In this document: piece after piece, positions 28,384-39,910 of the stretch
How the letters are laid out: each line of letters starts with the position of its first letter
How positions within the stretch are numbered: position 1 is the stretch's first letter
NCBI GenBank assembly: GCA_001298545.1
Contig: LJCX01000001.1
Location: 186,001-250,000 of the forward strand
Direction of reading: 5' to 3'
DNA length: 64,000 bases
DNA from: Actinobacteria bacterium OV320
GTDB lineage: Bacteria; Actinomycetota; Actinomycetes; Streptomycetales; Streptomycetaceae
The notes under the pieces: generated by a model
What the model saw: only the letters and a program-made list of their open reading frames with translations
Databases searched by the model: none
Told to the model about the DNA's origin: nothing
Position numbers and translations under genes: made by a program

Positions 28384-29199
28384 TCATCCGGCGTTCTTGC
28401 GGTAGGCGCGCATCGCCAGCGGGAAGAAGACGGCGATCACGCCGGCCATCCAGGCGATGGTGCCCGCCAGGGAACCGGCGACCGGGCCGCCGTTGAGCAG
28501 GCCGCGGACCGTGTCGGCCACCAGGGAGACGGGGTTGACGTCGGACCAGGCCTGGAGCCAGCCGGCCATGTCGTCCCTGGGGACGAAGACGTTGCTGGCG
28601 AAGGTGAGCGGCAGGATCAGGATGGTCATGAGGCCCTGTACGGAGGCGGGGTTCTTGATCAGCATCCCGAGGTACACCGAGATCCAGGAGAAGCTGAGGG
28701 CGAAGCCGACGAGCAGGGCGAGCGCGGCGAGCGAGGCGGCCGGGCCGGTCTCGACGCGGTAACCCATGATCAGGGACAGGGCGACCAGGGTGCCCAGGCA
28801 GACGACGTAGCGGACTATGTCGGCGAGGACGGCGCCGATCAGCGGGCTGGAGCGGGCGATCGGCATGCTGCGGAACCGGTCGAAGATCCCGGTACTGGCG
28901 TCCGCGCAGAGCGAGGCGCCGATGCCGACGCTGGCCTGGAAGACGGCCATGACCATGACCCCGGGGGTGACGAGCTGCAGGTAGTGGTCGGTGTCGCCGC
29001 CGGACATGGCCTGCCCGAAGAGATAGATGAACATCAGCAGGCTGATGATCGGGGTGAGGATCACATCGACCAGCTGGATCGGCGACTTCATGAACTTGGT
29101 GACGCCGCGGCCGGCGAGGGCGAGGCTGTGCCGGGCGGTCTGCGCGAGGCCGATACGGCCGGGGAGCTCGGCGTGGGCGGTGAGGGGCTGGGTGCTCAT
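28384..29199 (-). CDS. ABC-2 type drug exporter permease, DrrB-like
   Basis: 271 residues with six predicted membrane helices and the DrrB/ABC-2 family layout (SPIQLVDVILTPIISLLMFIY, then ASVGIGASLCADASTGIFDR with the following RFRSMPIARSSPL, a hallmark of the family). It would form the membrane channel for the ATPase encoded 90 bp upstream. Likely cargo is a hydrophobic natural product, by analogy with daunorubicin export; not proven here. Confidence 0.9.
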   Translation of the reverse strand: MSTQPLTAHAELPGRIGLAQTARHSLALAGRGVTKFMKSPIQLVDVILTPIISLLMFIYLFGQAMSGGDTDHYLQLVTPGVMVMAVFQASVGIGASLCADASTGIFDRFRSMPIARSSPLIGAVLADIVRYVVCLGTLVALSLIMGYRVETGPAASLAALALLVGFALSFSWISVYLGMLIKNPASVQGLMTILILPLTFASNVFVPRDDMAGWLQAWSDVNPVSLVADTVRGLLNGGPVAGSLAGTIAWMAGVIAVFFPLAMRAYRKNAG

Positions 29200-29289
29200 G
29201 ACGGGGTCCTCTCGGGAAAGTCTGCGCGTAACCAGGGGAGGTGGGGGAGGCGGGAGAGACAGGAGAGCCGGGGGCTGGGGAGCCGGGGC

Positions 29290-30249
29290 TCAGACGGCGA
29301 CGGGCTGGTCGCCGGTGACGGCGGGTGCGTGTCCGGTCAGGGCGAGGAAGACCTCGTCCAAGCTGGGCAACCGCAGGCCGAGTTCGTCGGCGGTGATGCC
29401 GAGGCCGTCCAGGCGGCGCGCGACCGCGGCGACGATCATCGGGTCGTCGGCCGGCACGGTGAGTACGCCGGAGTTCTGGGCGGGGGCATGTCCGCTCAGC
29501 TCGGCGAGCATCGCGCCGACCTGCGGCACATCGGCGGCCAGTGTGGGACGGACCTGGAGGATCTGGCCGCCCACGCGACGCTTGAGCTCACCGGGGCGGC
29601 CTTCGGCGACCTTGCGGCCCTTGTCGAACACGGTGATGGAGTCGGCGAGCTGGTCGGCCTCCTCCAGGTACTGGGTGGTGAGCAGCACCGTGGAGCCGTC
29701 GGCGACCAACTGCCGTACCACATCCCAGACTTCCTGCCGGGCGTGCGGGTCGAGACCGGTGGTGGGCTCGTCCAGGTAGAGCACCTGGGGCCGGCCGACC
29801 AGGGAGGCGGCCAGGTCCAGACGGCGCCGCATGCCGCCGGAGAAGGTGGCGATCGGCTTGCGGGCCGCCTCGGCGAGGGAGAAGTCCTCCAGGAGCGTGG
29901 CGGCCCTCGCCTTGGCATCGCGCCGGGACAGGCCGAGCAGCCGCCCGATGAGCACCAGGTTCTCGGCGCCTGACAGGCTCTCGTCCACGGAGGCGTACTG
30001 ACCGGTCAGCCCGATCAGCTGCCTGACCTTGACCGGGTCCTTGACGATGTCGTGGCCGCCGACGGTGGCGTGTCCGCCGTCGGGGCGCATCAGCGTGGCC
30101 AGGATGCGCACGGTGGTGGTCTTGCCGGCGCCGTTGGGCCCCAGGACGCCGACGACCTTGCCGGCCGGGACCTCCAGGTCGACGCCGTCCAGGGCGGTGA
30201 AATCGCCGTACTTCTTGACCAGTCCCTCGGCCCGGATCGCGTACGCCAT
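29290..30249 (-). CDS. ABC exporter ATPase, DrrA-like
   Basis: 319 residues from the ATG at 30249 (GAGGAG ribosome site; a TTG at 30258 is also open). Walker A GPNGAGKTTTV, the signature FSGGMRRRLDLAASL, and Walker B VLYLDEPTTGLD are all intact. The C-terminal extension ends with the DrrA-type region LPSLDEVFLALTGH. It forms a two-gene unit with the permease. Confidence 0.92.
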   Translation of the reverse strand: MAYAIRAEGLVKKYGDFTALDGVDLEVPAGKVVGVLGPNGAGKTTTVRILATLMRPDGGHATVGGHDIVKDPVKVRQLIGLTGQYASVDESLSGAENLVLIGRLLGLSRRDAKARAATLLEDFSLAEAARKPIATFSGGMRRRLDLAASLVGRPQVLYLDEPTTGLDPHARQEVWDVVRQLVADGSTVLLTTQYLEEADQLADSITVFDKGRKVAEGRPGELKRRVGGQILQVRPTLAADVPQVGAMLAELSGHAPAQNSGVLTVPADDPMIVAAVARRLDGLGITADELGLRLPSLDEVFLALTGHAPAVTGDQPVAV

Positions 30250-30481
30250 GTTCAACAACTCCTCGTCAGGTCCTCGTCGTTCTCGATGACCATGACGATG
30301 GCGGATCCTGCTGACAGTCCGCGGCCGGCCCGCTGACAGCGGTCGCCGACTCCTGTCAGGCGGTGTCAGGCATCGCCTCCTTGCCGGTGTGCCGTGTGGT
30401 GAGCGCGAGCCGGGACGTCCTCGCCGCCGAGGGAGGCCTGCATGGCGCGCGGGCGTCGATGCTGGAGGTTGCCGTTGCCGA

Positions 30482-30607
30482 CAGCCGATCGAGCGCGACG
30501 CCTCGCCGGTCCTGCGTCAGGTCGCCGAGGCGAGTGCCGTCCTCAAGACCAAAGCCCGGGGCGCTGCGGCCGACCAGCGGGTGCTCGCTGCCGAGCAGCG
30601 CACCGCA
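30482..30607 (-). pseudogene. Fragment of an FAD-dependent aromatic hydroxylase C-terminus
   Basis: About 42 residues read as ALLGSEHPLVGRSAPGFGLE followed by DGTRLGDL and RRGVALDRL. This matches the HPLVGRRAPDLxLxDGxRL motif that begins the C-terminal thioredoxin-like domain of class A aromatic hydroxylases. Flanking sequence in the same frame is not hydroxylase-like, and neither the catalytic domain nor the GD motif is found, so it is a residue of a lost tailoring gene. The rest of 30250-30917 shows no supported gene. Confidence 0.45.
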
Positions 30608-30917
30608 CCCGCCTGCCCCCGGGCGCGTGGCGGCAGCCTCAGTCCGACCGGCCTCCCGCTTCCCTGGCTGACGGTGGCTCAGGCGAGACAAGCGGAACCG
30701 CTCCGAGGGCCGCTGTTTGACCGGTGTGTGCCGAATCACGCCATCAGAGGCCGCCCAAGTTGTCTGAATCACAGCGGAAATGTCCATTTAGCGTCCATGC
30801 TCGTTGGCGACAGCGACTCCCGGAAGGGAGCCCCTCGGCATGGGCGCGAAGTTCCAAAGTGGCCCATGGCGCAGCCCTCGTGACGTTTCTCCTCGTTCCC
30901 TTGGAAAGGTGCCCATC

Positions 30918-32102
30918 ATGGCCGCTTACCTCTGTCCCCCTGCCGTGATACACGGCGAGCACGACGTGGAGACCAGCCAGATCGTGGCGGAGGTGCGCGA
31001 CCGGCATCCGCATGCGGCGTGGGCGCCGCGGATCGACGGCATCGCGGCCAGTACGGGCATCGAGACCCGAGGGTGGATGCTGCCGTTGGAGACCGCCGTC
31101 GCGCCCGGCAACGGCAGCGGCCTGCGGGACGTCGGCACCGGGCCCGCCCAAGAGGCGCTGACACGCGACGGGTTCAGCCGGCAGGACGTGGACCGCGTGA
31201 TCGCCGCCCTCGAAGCGATACCCGCGCCGCAGACCGTCCAGGAGCGCACCGGGCCGGCCTGGGAGGCCGTGCAGTCCTACGGGGAGCGTGCGGCGCGCGG
31301 TGCCCTGCAGATCGCGGGGCTGGACGCCTCGGACATCGACTGCCTGATCACCAGTCACTCCACCACCCCGGCACTGCCGGGTCTGGACATCGCCCTGGCC
31401 AACAAGCTGGAGCTCCGCGACGACGTGATGCTGCTGCCGGCCACGCAGTGGGCCTGTGTCGCGGGGACCCGCTCCCTGGCCCTGGCGGCGGATCTCGTGG
31501 CCGCGGACCCCGACCGGGTGGTCCTGGTCGTGATCGCGGAGGCGCTGAGCACGACCTACCAGCCCGCGGACGACACCATCGAGTCGCTGATCGTGCGGTT
31601 GCTGTTCGCGGACACCGCGGTCGCCGCGGTGGTCACGGGCCGTCCGAGGAGCCAGTCGGTGCTGCGGCTGGACGCCGCCTGGCACCACACCCTGCCCGGC
31701 ACCCAGGACCTGCACCGTCTGGACACGCGGGCGGACGGCACCCACTTCGTGATGGACCGGCGCGGGCCGCGCGCCGTACAGGAGACGGTCACCGCGATGT
31801 GGGAGTGGCTGCGCGTCCGCTACCAGGACGACCCCGACTCCTGGCACCCCGACGTGCTCCTCGCGCACCCCGGCGGGACCCGGGTGCTGGAGTACATGGA
31901 GCAGACGATGCCCGACACCTGGCCGTCGGGACTGCTGGATTACAGCCGGGACAGCTACACCAGCGGCAACCGCGGAGGCGCCGCCGTGTTCGACATCCTG
32001 CGGCGGGCGCACGACGCCGGGCAGAAGTCGGGAAGTCGAGCCGTCCTGTACGCGGCGGCGCCGGGCCTCACCGCCACCGCCCTGGAAGGCGAGTGGCTGT
32101 AG
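30918..32102 (+). CDS. Type III polyketide synthase (chalcone synthase superfamily)
   Basis: 394 residues from the ATG at 30918 with a GGAAAGG ribosome site. The thiolase-fold catalytic triad is visible: Cys180 in TQWACVAGTRSLA, His317 in LLAHPGGTRVLEY, Asn351 in SYTSGNRGGAAVF. It would load an acyl starter, extend it with malonyl-CoA and cyclise the product without an acyl carrier protein. The region around Cys lacks the GCxAG pattern of RppA (tetrahydroxynaphthalene synthase), so the product is probably something else. It has no co-directional partner gene; the nearest context is an exporter, a dead hydroxylase and an AfsR-like regulator on its left. Confidence 0.85.
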   Translation: MAAYLCPPAVIHGEHDVETSQIVAEVRDRHPHAAWAPRIDGIAASTGIETRGWMLPLETAVAPGNGSGLRDVGTGPAQEALTRDGFSRQDVDRVIAALEAIPAPQTVQERTGPAWEAVQSYGERAARGALQIAGLDASDIDCLITSHSTTPALPGLDIALANKLELRDDVMLLPATQWACVAGTRSLALAADLVAADPDRVVLVVIAEALSTTYQPADDTIESLIVRLLFADTAVAAVVTGRPRSQSVLRLDAAWHHTLPGTQDLHRLDTRADGTHFVMDRRGPRAVQETVTAMWEWLRVRYQDDPDSWHPDVLLAHPGGTRVLEYMEQTMPDTWPSGLLDYSRDSYTSGNRGGAAVFDILRRAHDAGQKSGSRAVLYAAAPGLTATALEGEWL

Positions 32103-32156
32103 AGCGAGCCCGTGCCGCGCTCGTGTACCTGGGCGCGCCCCGCACCCGCAGCCGCG

Positions 32157-34319
32157 TCACCTGGCGACCTCCGCCCAGACCACCTTGCCGGTGTCCGTCC
32201 ACCGCACCCCCCACCGGGTGGTGAGCCGGTGCACGATGTGCAGGCCGCGCCCGGCGTCGCCGAGGAGATCGCCCCGGCCCAGACGGGGCCTGCCGTTGCC
32301 GGTGTCGCCCACCTCGCACAGCAGGCCGTGACCCGCCCTGATCAGTCGCACCGTGATGGGACCTGCGGCGAAGCGCACCGCGTTCGTGACCAGCTCGCTG
32401 ACCAGCAGCGTCACATCGTCCCGGGTGTCGCTCCTGCTGTCCCATTGCCGCAGCAGCGCGGAGACGTGCGCGCGGGCACGGGCGGGCGCGTCCCCGCGGG
32501 CGGGCAGCCGCCAGGTCGCGGTGTCCCCCTTGCGGTAGCCGATCATGCGCGCGAGGAGCAGGGTCACATCGTCGCGCTGGCGCACCGGCGCCAGTGTGGA
32601 GACGACGTGCCGTGCGGCCTGCTGGAGGGTGTCCCAGGGGTGCACCGTGGCCACGGTGTCCGCCAGCCGGCCGATGCCCTCGTCGATCGACAGCGCCGGA
32701 TCCTCCACCAGGCCGTCGGTGTAGAGGGCGAGCAGGGAACCCGGGGGCGCGGCGAACGTGTGCACGTCGAACGGCTCCCGCAGCGCGAACTCGGCGCCCA
32801 GGCCGGGGTGAGGGCGGACCGCGAGCGGGCCCGCGTGCCCGTCGGGAAGCACCAGGACCGGCGGGAGATGGCCGGCACTGGCGAGCGTCACGTGGTGGCT
32901 GACCGGGTCGTAGAGGGCGATGCAGCAGGTGGAGCCGAGGGCGCTGTAGCCGGCCGTCAGCCCGGACTCCGCGTCGTCCAGCAGCGTCACGGTCTCGTCC
33001 AGGTGTTCGAGCACCTCGTCCGGTGCCAGCCCCGCGGACAGCAGCGCGCGGGCCTCCATGCTCAGCTGGCCCATGGTCGCCGCGGCTCCGAGGCCGTGCC
33101 CGACGACGTCACCGACCACCAGCGCGGTACGGCCGTCCGGCAGCGGAAAGCTGTTCACCCAGTCGCCGCCGACGCCCGCGCTGTCGGGAGTGGCGGGCTG
33201 GTAGATGCTGGCGATCTCCACGGTGCGGCCGCCGGTCCGGGGCAGCAGCCGGCGCTGCAACGCCAGCACCTGTGTGTGCTCGCGCTGGTGCTGACGGGCC
33301 AGGTCCACGTGATGGGCGGTCCTGGCCACCAGTTCCTGGAGGTCGAACAGCTCGCCGTCGCGGAAAGGGTGATCCGCCCGTCGCCAGACCTCCGCGACGC
33401 CCAGGACGACGGGCGGCGCGCTGTCCAGGACCAGTGGCATGCACGCCACACTCGCCGACCGGTCACCCGGCACCAGGGCACGGATCACCCGCGGACTGCC
33501 CAGCAGCCGCTCGACCGCCTTCCGGTCGGGTATGACGATGGCCTGCGGGGCATCGTCCCGCAGCACCGCCTGCGCCAGCAGGCGACTCGCGTCGCTCGGC
33601 AGATCGTCGCCCGGAGTCACGTAGCCCTCGGGCCACGCCCGGTCCGGCACCAGGGCTGCCCGCCGCAGCCGGATCCGTCCCTGCGCCTGGTCGGTGACTC
33701 CCTCGCCCGTCCACACGGCGAAGTCGAGGTCGACGGCGGCCACGTCTCCCCAGGCCAGCAAGGACTCCGCCAGTGACTGCGCGGTCTCGCCGATGTCCAG
33801 CGAGGTGCCGATCGCGGTCTCGGCGGCGTACAGGTGCAGCCTCCTGGCCATGGCGATCAGGGAGACGGTCAAGCCCTCCTGGGGCGCCGCGGCGGGCAGG
33901 ATGCTCAGCGAGACCACCAGCTCCGACCCATCGGCGCGCCGCAGGCGCTGGATCCGGGCGACATGTGCCTCCCCGACCTCCAGGACCTGCCGCAATCGCC
34001 GGGTGACCGTCGGTACGTCCCCCGGAGGCAGAAGATCGGCGAAAGGGCTCCCGACCACGGCTTCCAGACCCGCGAACACGGCGGCGTCCAGATTGGCGCG
34101 GGTGATTCTCAGCTCCCTGTCCAGGCTCACCACGCCGAGAATCTGATCGTGACGGTCGGCCGCCGGGCTGTCGGCCACGCGTCGCACGTCGGCGCGCTCG
34201 CCCTGCGCGCTGTCAGGACCGGCGGCCGCTGTCGCTCCGCCGCGCGAACCGTAGCGCCCCAAGGCGCTGCTGACCAGGTCGAACGGCGATGAGGACGAGG
34301 GCGACGGCGTGGCGTCCAT
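32157..34319 (-). CDS. PAS-GAF-SpoIIE phosphatase with C-terminal HATPase
   Basis: 720 residues from the ATG at 34319. In order: a PAS domain (about 55-165; ILGVVSLDRELRITRANLDA), a GAF domain (about 185-330), a SpoIIE/PP2C phosphatase (about 345-575; GGDWVNSFPLPDGRTALVVGDV with paired Asp ligands), and a HATPase_c anti-sigma-like kinase domain (about 600-715; LVSELVTNAVRFA, GRGLHIVHRL). Such fusions combine a phosphatase for a phosphorylated anti-sigma-factor antagonist with its own kinase domain in partner switching for alternative sigma factors. No sigma or antagonist gene is adjacent. The ORF is open further upstream, but the reading there is low-complexity. Confidence 0.9.
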   Translation of the reverse strand: MDATPSPSSSSPFDLVSSALGRYGSRGGATAAAGPDSAQGERADVRRVADSPAADRHDQILGVVSLDRELRITRANLDAAVFAGLEAVVGSPFADLLPPGDVPTVTRRLRQVLEVGEAHVARIQRLRRADGSELVVSLSILPAAAPQEGLTVSLIAMARRLHLYAAETAIGTSLDIGETAQSLAESLLAWGDVAAVDLDFAVWTGEGVTDQAQGRIRLRRAALVPDRAWPEGYVTPGDDLPSDASRLLAQAVLRDDAPQAIVIPDRKAVERLLGSPRVIRALVPGDRSASVACMPLVLDSAPPVVLGVAEVWRRADHPFRDGELFDLQELVARTAHHVDLARQHQREHTQVLALQRRLLPRTGGRTVEIASIYQPATPDSAGVGGDWVNSFPLPDGRTALVVGDVVGHGLGAAATMGQLSMEARALLSAGLAPDEVLEHLDETVTLLDDAESGLTAGYSALGSTCCIALYDPVSHHVTLASAGHLPPVLVLPDGHAGPLAVRPHPGLGAEFALREPFDVHTFAAPPGSLLALYTDGLVEDPALSIDEGIGRLADTVATVHPWDTLQQAARHVVSTLAPVRQRDDVTLLLARMIGYRKGDTATWRLPARGDAPARARAHVSALLRQWDSRSDTRDDVTLLVSELVTNAVRFAAGPITVRLIRAGHGLLCEVGDTGNGRPRLGRGDLLGDAGRGLHIVHRLTTRWGVRWTDTGKVVWAEVAR

Positions 34320-34837
34320 GCGGCTCTCTCGGCAATCCCCGGCACAGCGCCGGGGCCGTACTCGGACCCGTGCGACGGGGCCCCGAGATCCCTGACCGCA
34401 CACCTCATTGAATAACACCGGGGGTCGCTTCGCCCACCAGCGGATCTCAAAGGCGCACGCAAGAGCCACCGGCGGGCGGCACCGCGTCGCGGGATGGACC
34501 TCGGGCCGGTGTGAGCGTTGCCCGACCCCGCGTTCCGTCGCCGTACGAGCCCTGATGTGGTCGCGTGACCCGTGGCGGGCTCAGCCCTCCCCCCCGGCCC
34601 CCCCCCCCCCTCCCCCCCCCGGAGGGGCTCTGCTCTCACCCTCCCCGCCGTCCGGTCGGCCGACCCCCACCGGGTGGCGCGACGGCCGGGGGGCGCGGGG
34701 GGGGGGGGGGGGCGCCCCCCCCCCCGGCTCCGGCCGCGGGCGGCCCCGGTGGGGGGCGGGCGCCCGGGGGGGGGCCCCCCCCCCCGCCGGCCCCCGCCAC
34801 GCCGGCTCCCTCCCGGAGAGGGACTCGTGTCACGCCG
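34320..34837. other. Intergenic region dominated by G/C homopolymers
   Basis: 34320-34580 contains a short AT-rich island (TTGAATAAC near 34408) that may be part of the phosphatase promoter. From about 34588 to 34795 the sequence consists of runs of G and C up to 16 long, unlike anything else in the window. No gene is supported; the open frames here arise from the runs themselves. Confidence 0.6.
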
Positions 34838-36304
34838 TCAGCGCTGCAGTGTGAGCAGACCCGGACGGTAGGGCAGGAGGCCGTAGTCGCCGCCGGAGCT
34901 GGGGCTGCGCCCCTGGTAGAGCAACTGCAGATTGCAGGGATCGACGGTCATGGATTGATCGGGGCTGGTGCGGATCAGTTCGCCGTGGCTGATGTCGTTG
35001 GTCCAGGTGGCGCCACTGTTGGCCTTGCCGGCGAACGGATTGCTCTCGGTCGCGGCCTGGGGTGTCCATGAGCCGTTCAGACCGGTGGCCGTGAACGAGC
35101 GGAAGTAGCGGCCCTGCGAGCCGATCGCTTCGACGATCATGAGGTAGCGGTTCTGGCCCGCCAGCTTGTAGACCTGCGGGGCTTCGAACAGGTTGTTCGT
35201 CGTGTCGCTCATGATCACTGTCGAGGTCGTGCCGAAACTGCCCGGGAAGTTCCCTATCGGCATACTGGCCCGGTAGATATTGCCGTTGTCACCGGCGAAG
35301 AACAGGTACATGTTCGTCCCGTCACCGATGAGCGTCTGGTCGATGGGCCCTGTTCCGGAACCGGGGATGCTTCCGGAGAAGAGCACCTGCTGGGACGACC
35401 AGCCATTCGGGTTGGTGGGGTCGCTCGACGTCCGGTAGGAGAAGGCGGTCCCGCCCCACTGGTAGGCGAGCACCCAGACGTTCTTCGGCGCGAAGTAGAA
35501 GAGCGTGGGCGCGACGGTGGAAGCCGACATCGTGTTCTGGCCGGCCGAGGCCATGTCCGACCAATTGGTGAACAGGCCGAAGTTCATCGAACCCCAACTC
35601 GTCCCCGTGTCGTGCGTCGTCGCATAGACGAGTTGCCTGCCGTTGTAGGGGACGACGGTGAAGTCCTTGAGCGAGACCCACCCCTGCTTGGGCTGCGCCA
35701 GCGCGCCCGTCGATGTCCAGCGGTATGCCGACGGAAGATCGCACGGGCCGGAGGTGTCACCGCCGACCTTGACGAGCTGCCACTGCTGGTTGGTGCCGCC
35801 CCAGTCGTCGTACTGGACGACGTTCGCGCTGTCGGCGGTGGAGGCGCCCTGCACTTCGAGAGCCTTGTTGCTGTGGCGTGAGATGAGCCTCACGTAGCCG
35901 TCCGAGCTGTCGGCCAGCCGCCACTGCTGGTTGGTGGCGTTCAGGTCGGTCCACTGGACGATCGCGCCGCCGTTCGCGGTGGACCAGTTGTGGACGTCGA
36001 GCACCTTGCCCGAGTGGCGGGACCTGATGCGGTAGTAGCCGCCCCCGGAATCGACGAACTGCCACTGCTGCTGGGCCTGGTCGTTCCTGGACCACTGGGT
36101 GATGCGGGCGCCGTCGTCGGTCGCCAGGTTGTAGACGTCCAGGGCCTTGCCGCTGTTGCGGTTGACCAGCACATAGGAGGCGTTGGGGTCCACGGTCGCC
36201 GCGCCGGCGGGCTGGGCGCCGAGGAAGGTCGCCACGAGCAGCAAGGGTGCGAGGACGGCGAGTAAGCGTCTCGGACGGACCGGGGACGAGGGGCGAAACC
36301 ACAT
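34838..36304 (-). CDS. Secreted alpha-L-arabinofuranosidase: ricin-like CBM plus GH62
   Basis: 488 residues from the ATG at 36304 (GGAGG ribosome site). Residues 1-36 are a signal peptide (double Arg, cleavage after AGA). Residues about 38-175 are a ricin-type beta-trefoil (CBM13-like) with three QQQWQF/QQWRL/QQWQL repeats. Residues about 185-488 are a GH62 domain with the conserved Asp of [17 protein letters not shown] and the [14 protein letters not shown] strand. GH62 enzymes release arabinose side chains from arabinoxylan. Its trefoil is very similar to the one on the CE1 esterase at 38374, which suggests module exchange. It is divergent from the GH10 xylanase across a promoter region with several palindromes. 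Confidence 0.9.
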   Translation of the reverse strand: MWFRPSSPVRPRRLLAVLAPLLLVATFLGAQPAGAATVDPNASYVLVNRNSGKALDVYNLATDDGARITQWSRNDQAQQQWQFVDSGGGYYRIRSRHSGKVLDVHNWSTANGGAIVQWTDLNATNQQWRLADSSDGYVRLISRHSNKALEVQGASTADSANVVQYDDWGGTNQQWQLVKVGGDTSGPCDLPSAYRWTSTGALAQPKQGWVSLKDFTVVPYNGRQLVYATTHDTGTSWGSMNFGLFTNWSDMASAGQNTMSASTVAPTLFYFAPKNVWVLAYQWGGTAFSYRTSSDPTNPNGWSSQQVLFSGSIPGSGTGPIDQTLIGDGTNMYLFFAGDNGNIYRASMPIGNFPGSFGTTSTVIMSDTTNNLFEAPQVYKLAGQNRYLMIVEAIGSQGRYFRSFTATGLNGSWTPQAATESNPFAGKANSGATWTNDISHGELIRTSPDQSMTVDPCNLQLLYQGRSPSSGGDYGLLPYRPGLLTLQR

Positions 36305-36347
36305 CAGAGGGCCTCCTTCGGGGAGCGGGGTGAGGTGACCCCGATGA

Positions 36348-38342
<1,995 letters not shown>

Positions 38343-38373
38343 TGGGACCTGCCGCGAACGAAAGGGTGAATCG

Positions 38374-39750
38374 ATGAAGACCCATGGTGCGGCTTCGCCC
38401 GCCCCTTTACGAAGGCATCGCTGGTGGTCCCGGGTCGCCGCCGTGGTGGCGGCCACCCTCGCGATCGGCCTGCTCGCCGCGGTGAATCCGAAGCCCGCCG
38501 AGGCGGCGACGGTGGACACCCACGCCTGGTACGTCCTGGTCAATCGCAACAGCGGCAAGGCGCTGGACGTCTCTGGCGTGTCCACCGCCGACGGCGCGCG
38601 CGTCGCCCAGTGGACGCGCAGCGACGGAGCCAACCAGCAGTGGCAGTTCGTGGACTCCGGCGACGGCTTCTACCGCCTCAAGGCCCGGCATTCGGGCAAG
38701 GTTCTCGACGTGGCCGGCGCCTCGACCGCGGACGGTGCCCCGATCCAGCAGTGGGCCGACCACAACGGGGCCAACCAGCAGTTCCGCCTGGCCGACTCCG
38801 ACGCCGGACACGTCCGGCTGATCAACCGCACCAGCGGCAAGGCGGTGGAGGTGCAGGGTGCCTCCACCGCCGACGGCGGCAACGTCGTCCAGTACACCGA
38901 CTGGGGCGGCGCCAACCAGCAATGGCAGATGATCAAGCTGTCGTCCGGTGGGGGCGGCGGTGGCGGATGCGGCAGCGCCGCGACTCTGGCGAGCGGCACG
39001 CACACGATGCAGAGCGGCGGCAAGAGCCGCAGCTTCATCCTCAGGGTTCCCGCCAACTACGACAACAGCCACCCCTACCGGCTCATCTTCGCGTTCCACT
39101 GGCGGGGCGGAACCGCCGGCGACGTCGCCTCGGGCGGCACGAGCGGCAGCGCCTGGTCCTACTACGGCCAACAGGAACAGTCGAACAACGGCGCGATCCT
39201 GGTCGCCCCCCAGGGCCTCGGCAACGGCTGGGCCAATTCGGGCGGTGAGGATGTCACCTTCGTCGACGACATGATCCGGCTGATCGAGGGCGGCCTCTGT
39301 GTCAACCCGGCACAGCGTTTCGCCACGGGATTCAGCTGGGGCGGCGGAATGAGCTACGCACTCGCCTGCAGCCGGGCGAACGTCTTCAGGGCCGTCGCGG
39401 TCATGTCCGGCGCTGAGATCAGCGGGTGCGGCGGCGGTGCCCAGCCCATCGCCTACTTCGGAATCCACGGCGTCAGCGACTCCGTCCTCAACATCGCGCA
39501 AGGACGATCCCTGCGCGACAGGTTCGTCGGCAACAACGGCTGCACCCCTCAGAGCCCGCGCGAGCCCGCGTCGGGCAGCCGAACGCACATCACCACCAGC
39601 TACTCGGGCTGCCGTGCCGGATACCCCGTCCAATGGGCCGCGTTCGACGGAGACCACATACCCGGTCCGGTCGACGGCTCCGCCGGCGAAAGCGGCGTCG
39701 CCACCTGGACCAAAGCAGAGATCTGGAGGTTCTTCGCACAGTTCCAGTGA
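38374..39750 (+). CDS. Secreted ricin-CBM plus CE1/PHB-depolymerase-like esterase
   Basis: 458 residues. A signal peptide (1-44), a ricin-type beta-trefoil (about 46-185, three QQW/QQF repeats) and a Gly linker precede an alpha/beta hydrolase of the LpqC/CE1 type (about 200-458). The nucleophile elbow is GFSWGGGMSY, and the catalytic His is in FDGDHIPGP near the end. With xylanase next door, feruloyl or acetyl-xylan esterase is the most likely activity; poly(3-hydroxybutyrate) depolymerase belongs to the same family and cannot be excluded. A strong hairpin follows. Confidence 0.85.
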   Translation: MKTHGAASPAPLRRHRWWSRVAAVVAATLAIGLLAAVNPKPAEAATVDTHAWYVLVNRNSGKALDVSGVSTADGARVAQWTRSDGANQQWQFVDSGDGFYRLKARHSGKVLDVAGASTADGAPIQQWADHNGANQQFRLADSDAGHVRLINRTSGKAVEVQGASTADGGNVVQYTDWGGANQQWQMIKLSSGGGGGGGCGSAATLASGTHTMQSGGKSRSFILRVPANYDNSHPYRLIFAFHWRGGTAGDVASGGTSGSAWSYYGQQEQSNNGAILVAPQGLGNGWANSGGEDVTFVDDMIRLIEGGLCVNPAQRFATGFSWGGGMSYALACSRANVFRAVAVMSGAEISGCGGGAQPIAYFGIHGVSDSVLNIAQGRSLRDRFVGNNGCTPQSPREPASGSRTHITTSYSGCRAGYPVQWAAFDGDHIPGPVDGSAGESGVATWTKAEIWRFFAQFQ

Positions 39751-39764
39751 CACGCCCGCACCAA

Positions 39765-39797
39765 GGAGTGGAGCCAGGACGATCCTGGCTCCACTCC
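39765..39797. terminator. Hairpin terminator after the xylanase-esterase operon
   Basis: GGAGTGGAGCCAGGA and TCCTGGCTCCACTCC are perfect 15-bp arms around a 3-bp loop, between the convergent esterase and cellulase genes; usable from both sides. Confidence 0.9.
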
Positions 39798-39910
39798 GCC
39801 GGCGTCCGGGCACCGCGGTGCGTCGGCTCGGTACAGCCGTGGATGAGGAGGTTGTCCGGGCCTGCTCTCGCCCCGGACCCGGTACCGGAACTGCGCCCGA
39901 TTGATCCGGG

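Noticed and set aside
28231..29973. Plus-strand open frame of 580 codons over the ABC exporter genes
   Set aside because: Low-complexity Gly/Asp/His-rich sequence; the minus strand encodes intact Walker A, Walker B and ABC-2 motifs.
30356..30787. A complete 143-residue minus-strand gene
   Set aside because: Only about 42 residues resemble a hydroxylase C-terminus; the flanks are not protein-like, so it is listed as a remnant.
34565..34871. Open frames through the homopolymer stretch
   Set aside because: They consist of Pro, Gly and Arg runs created by the G/C homopolymers and have no coding evidence.
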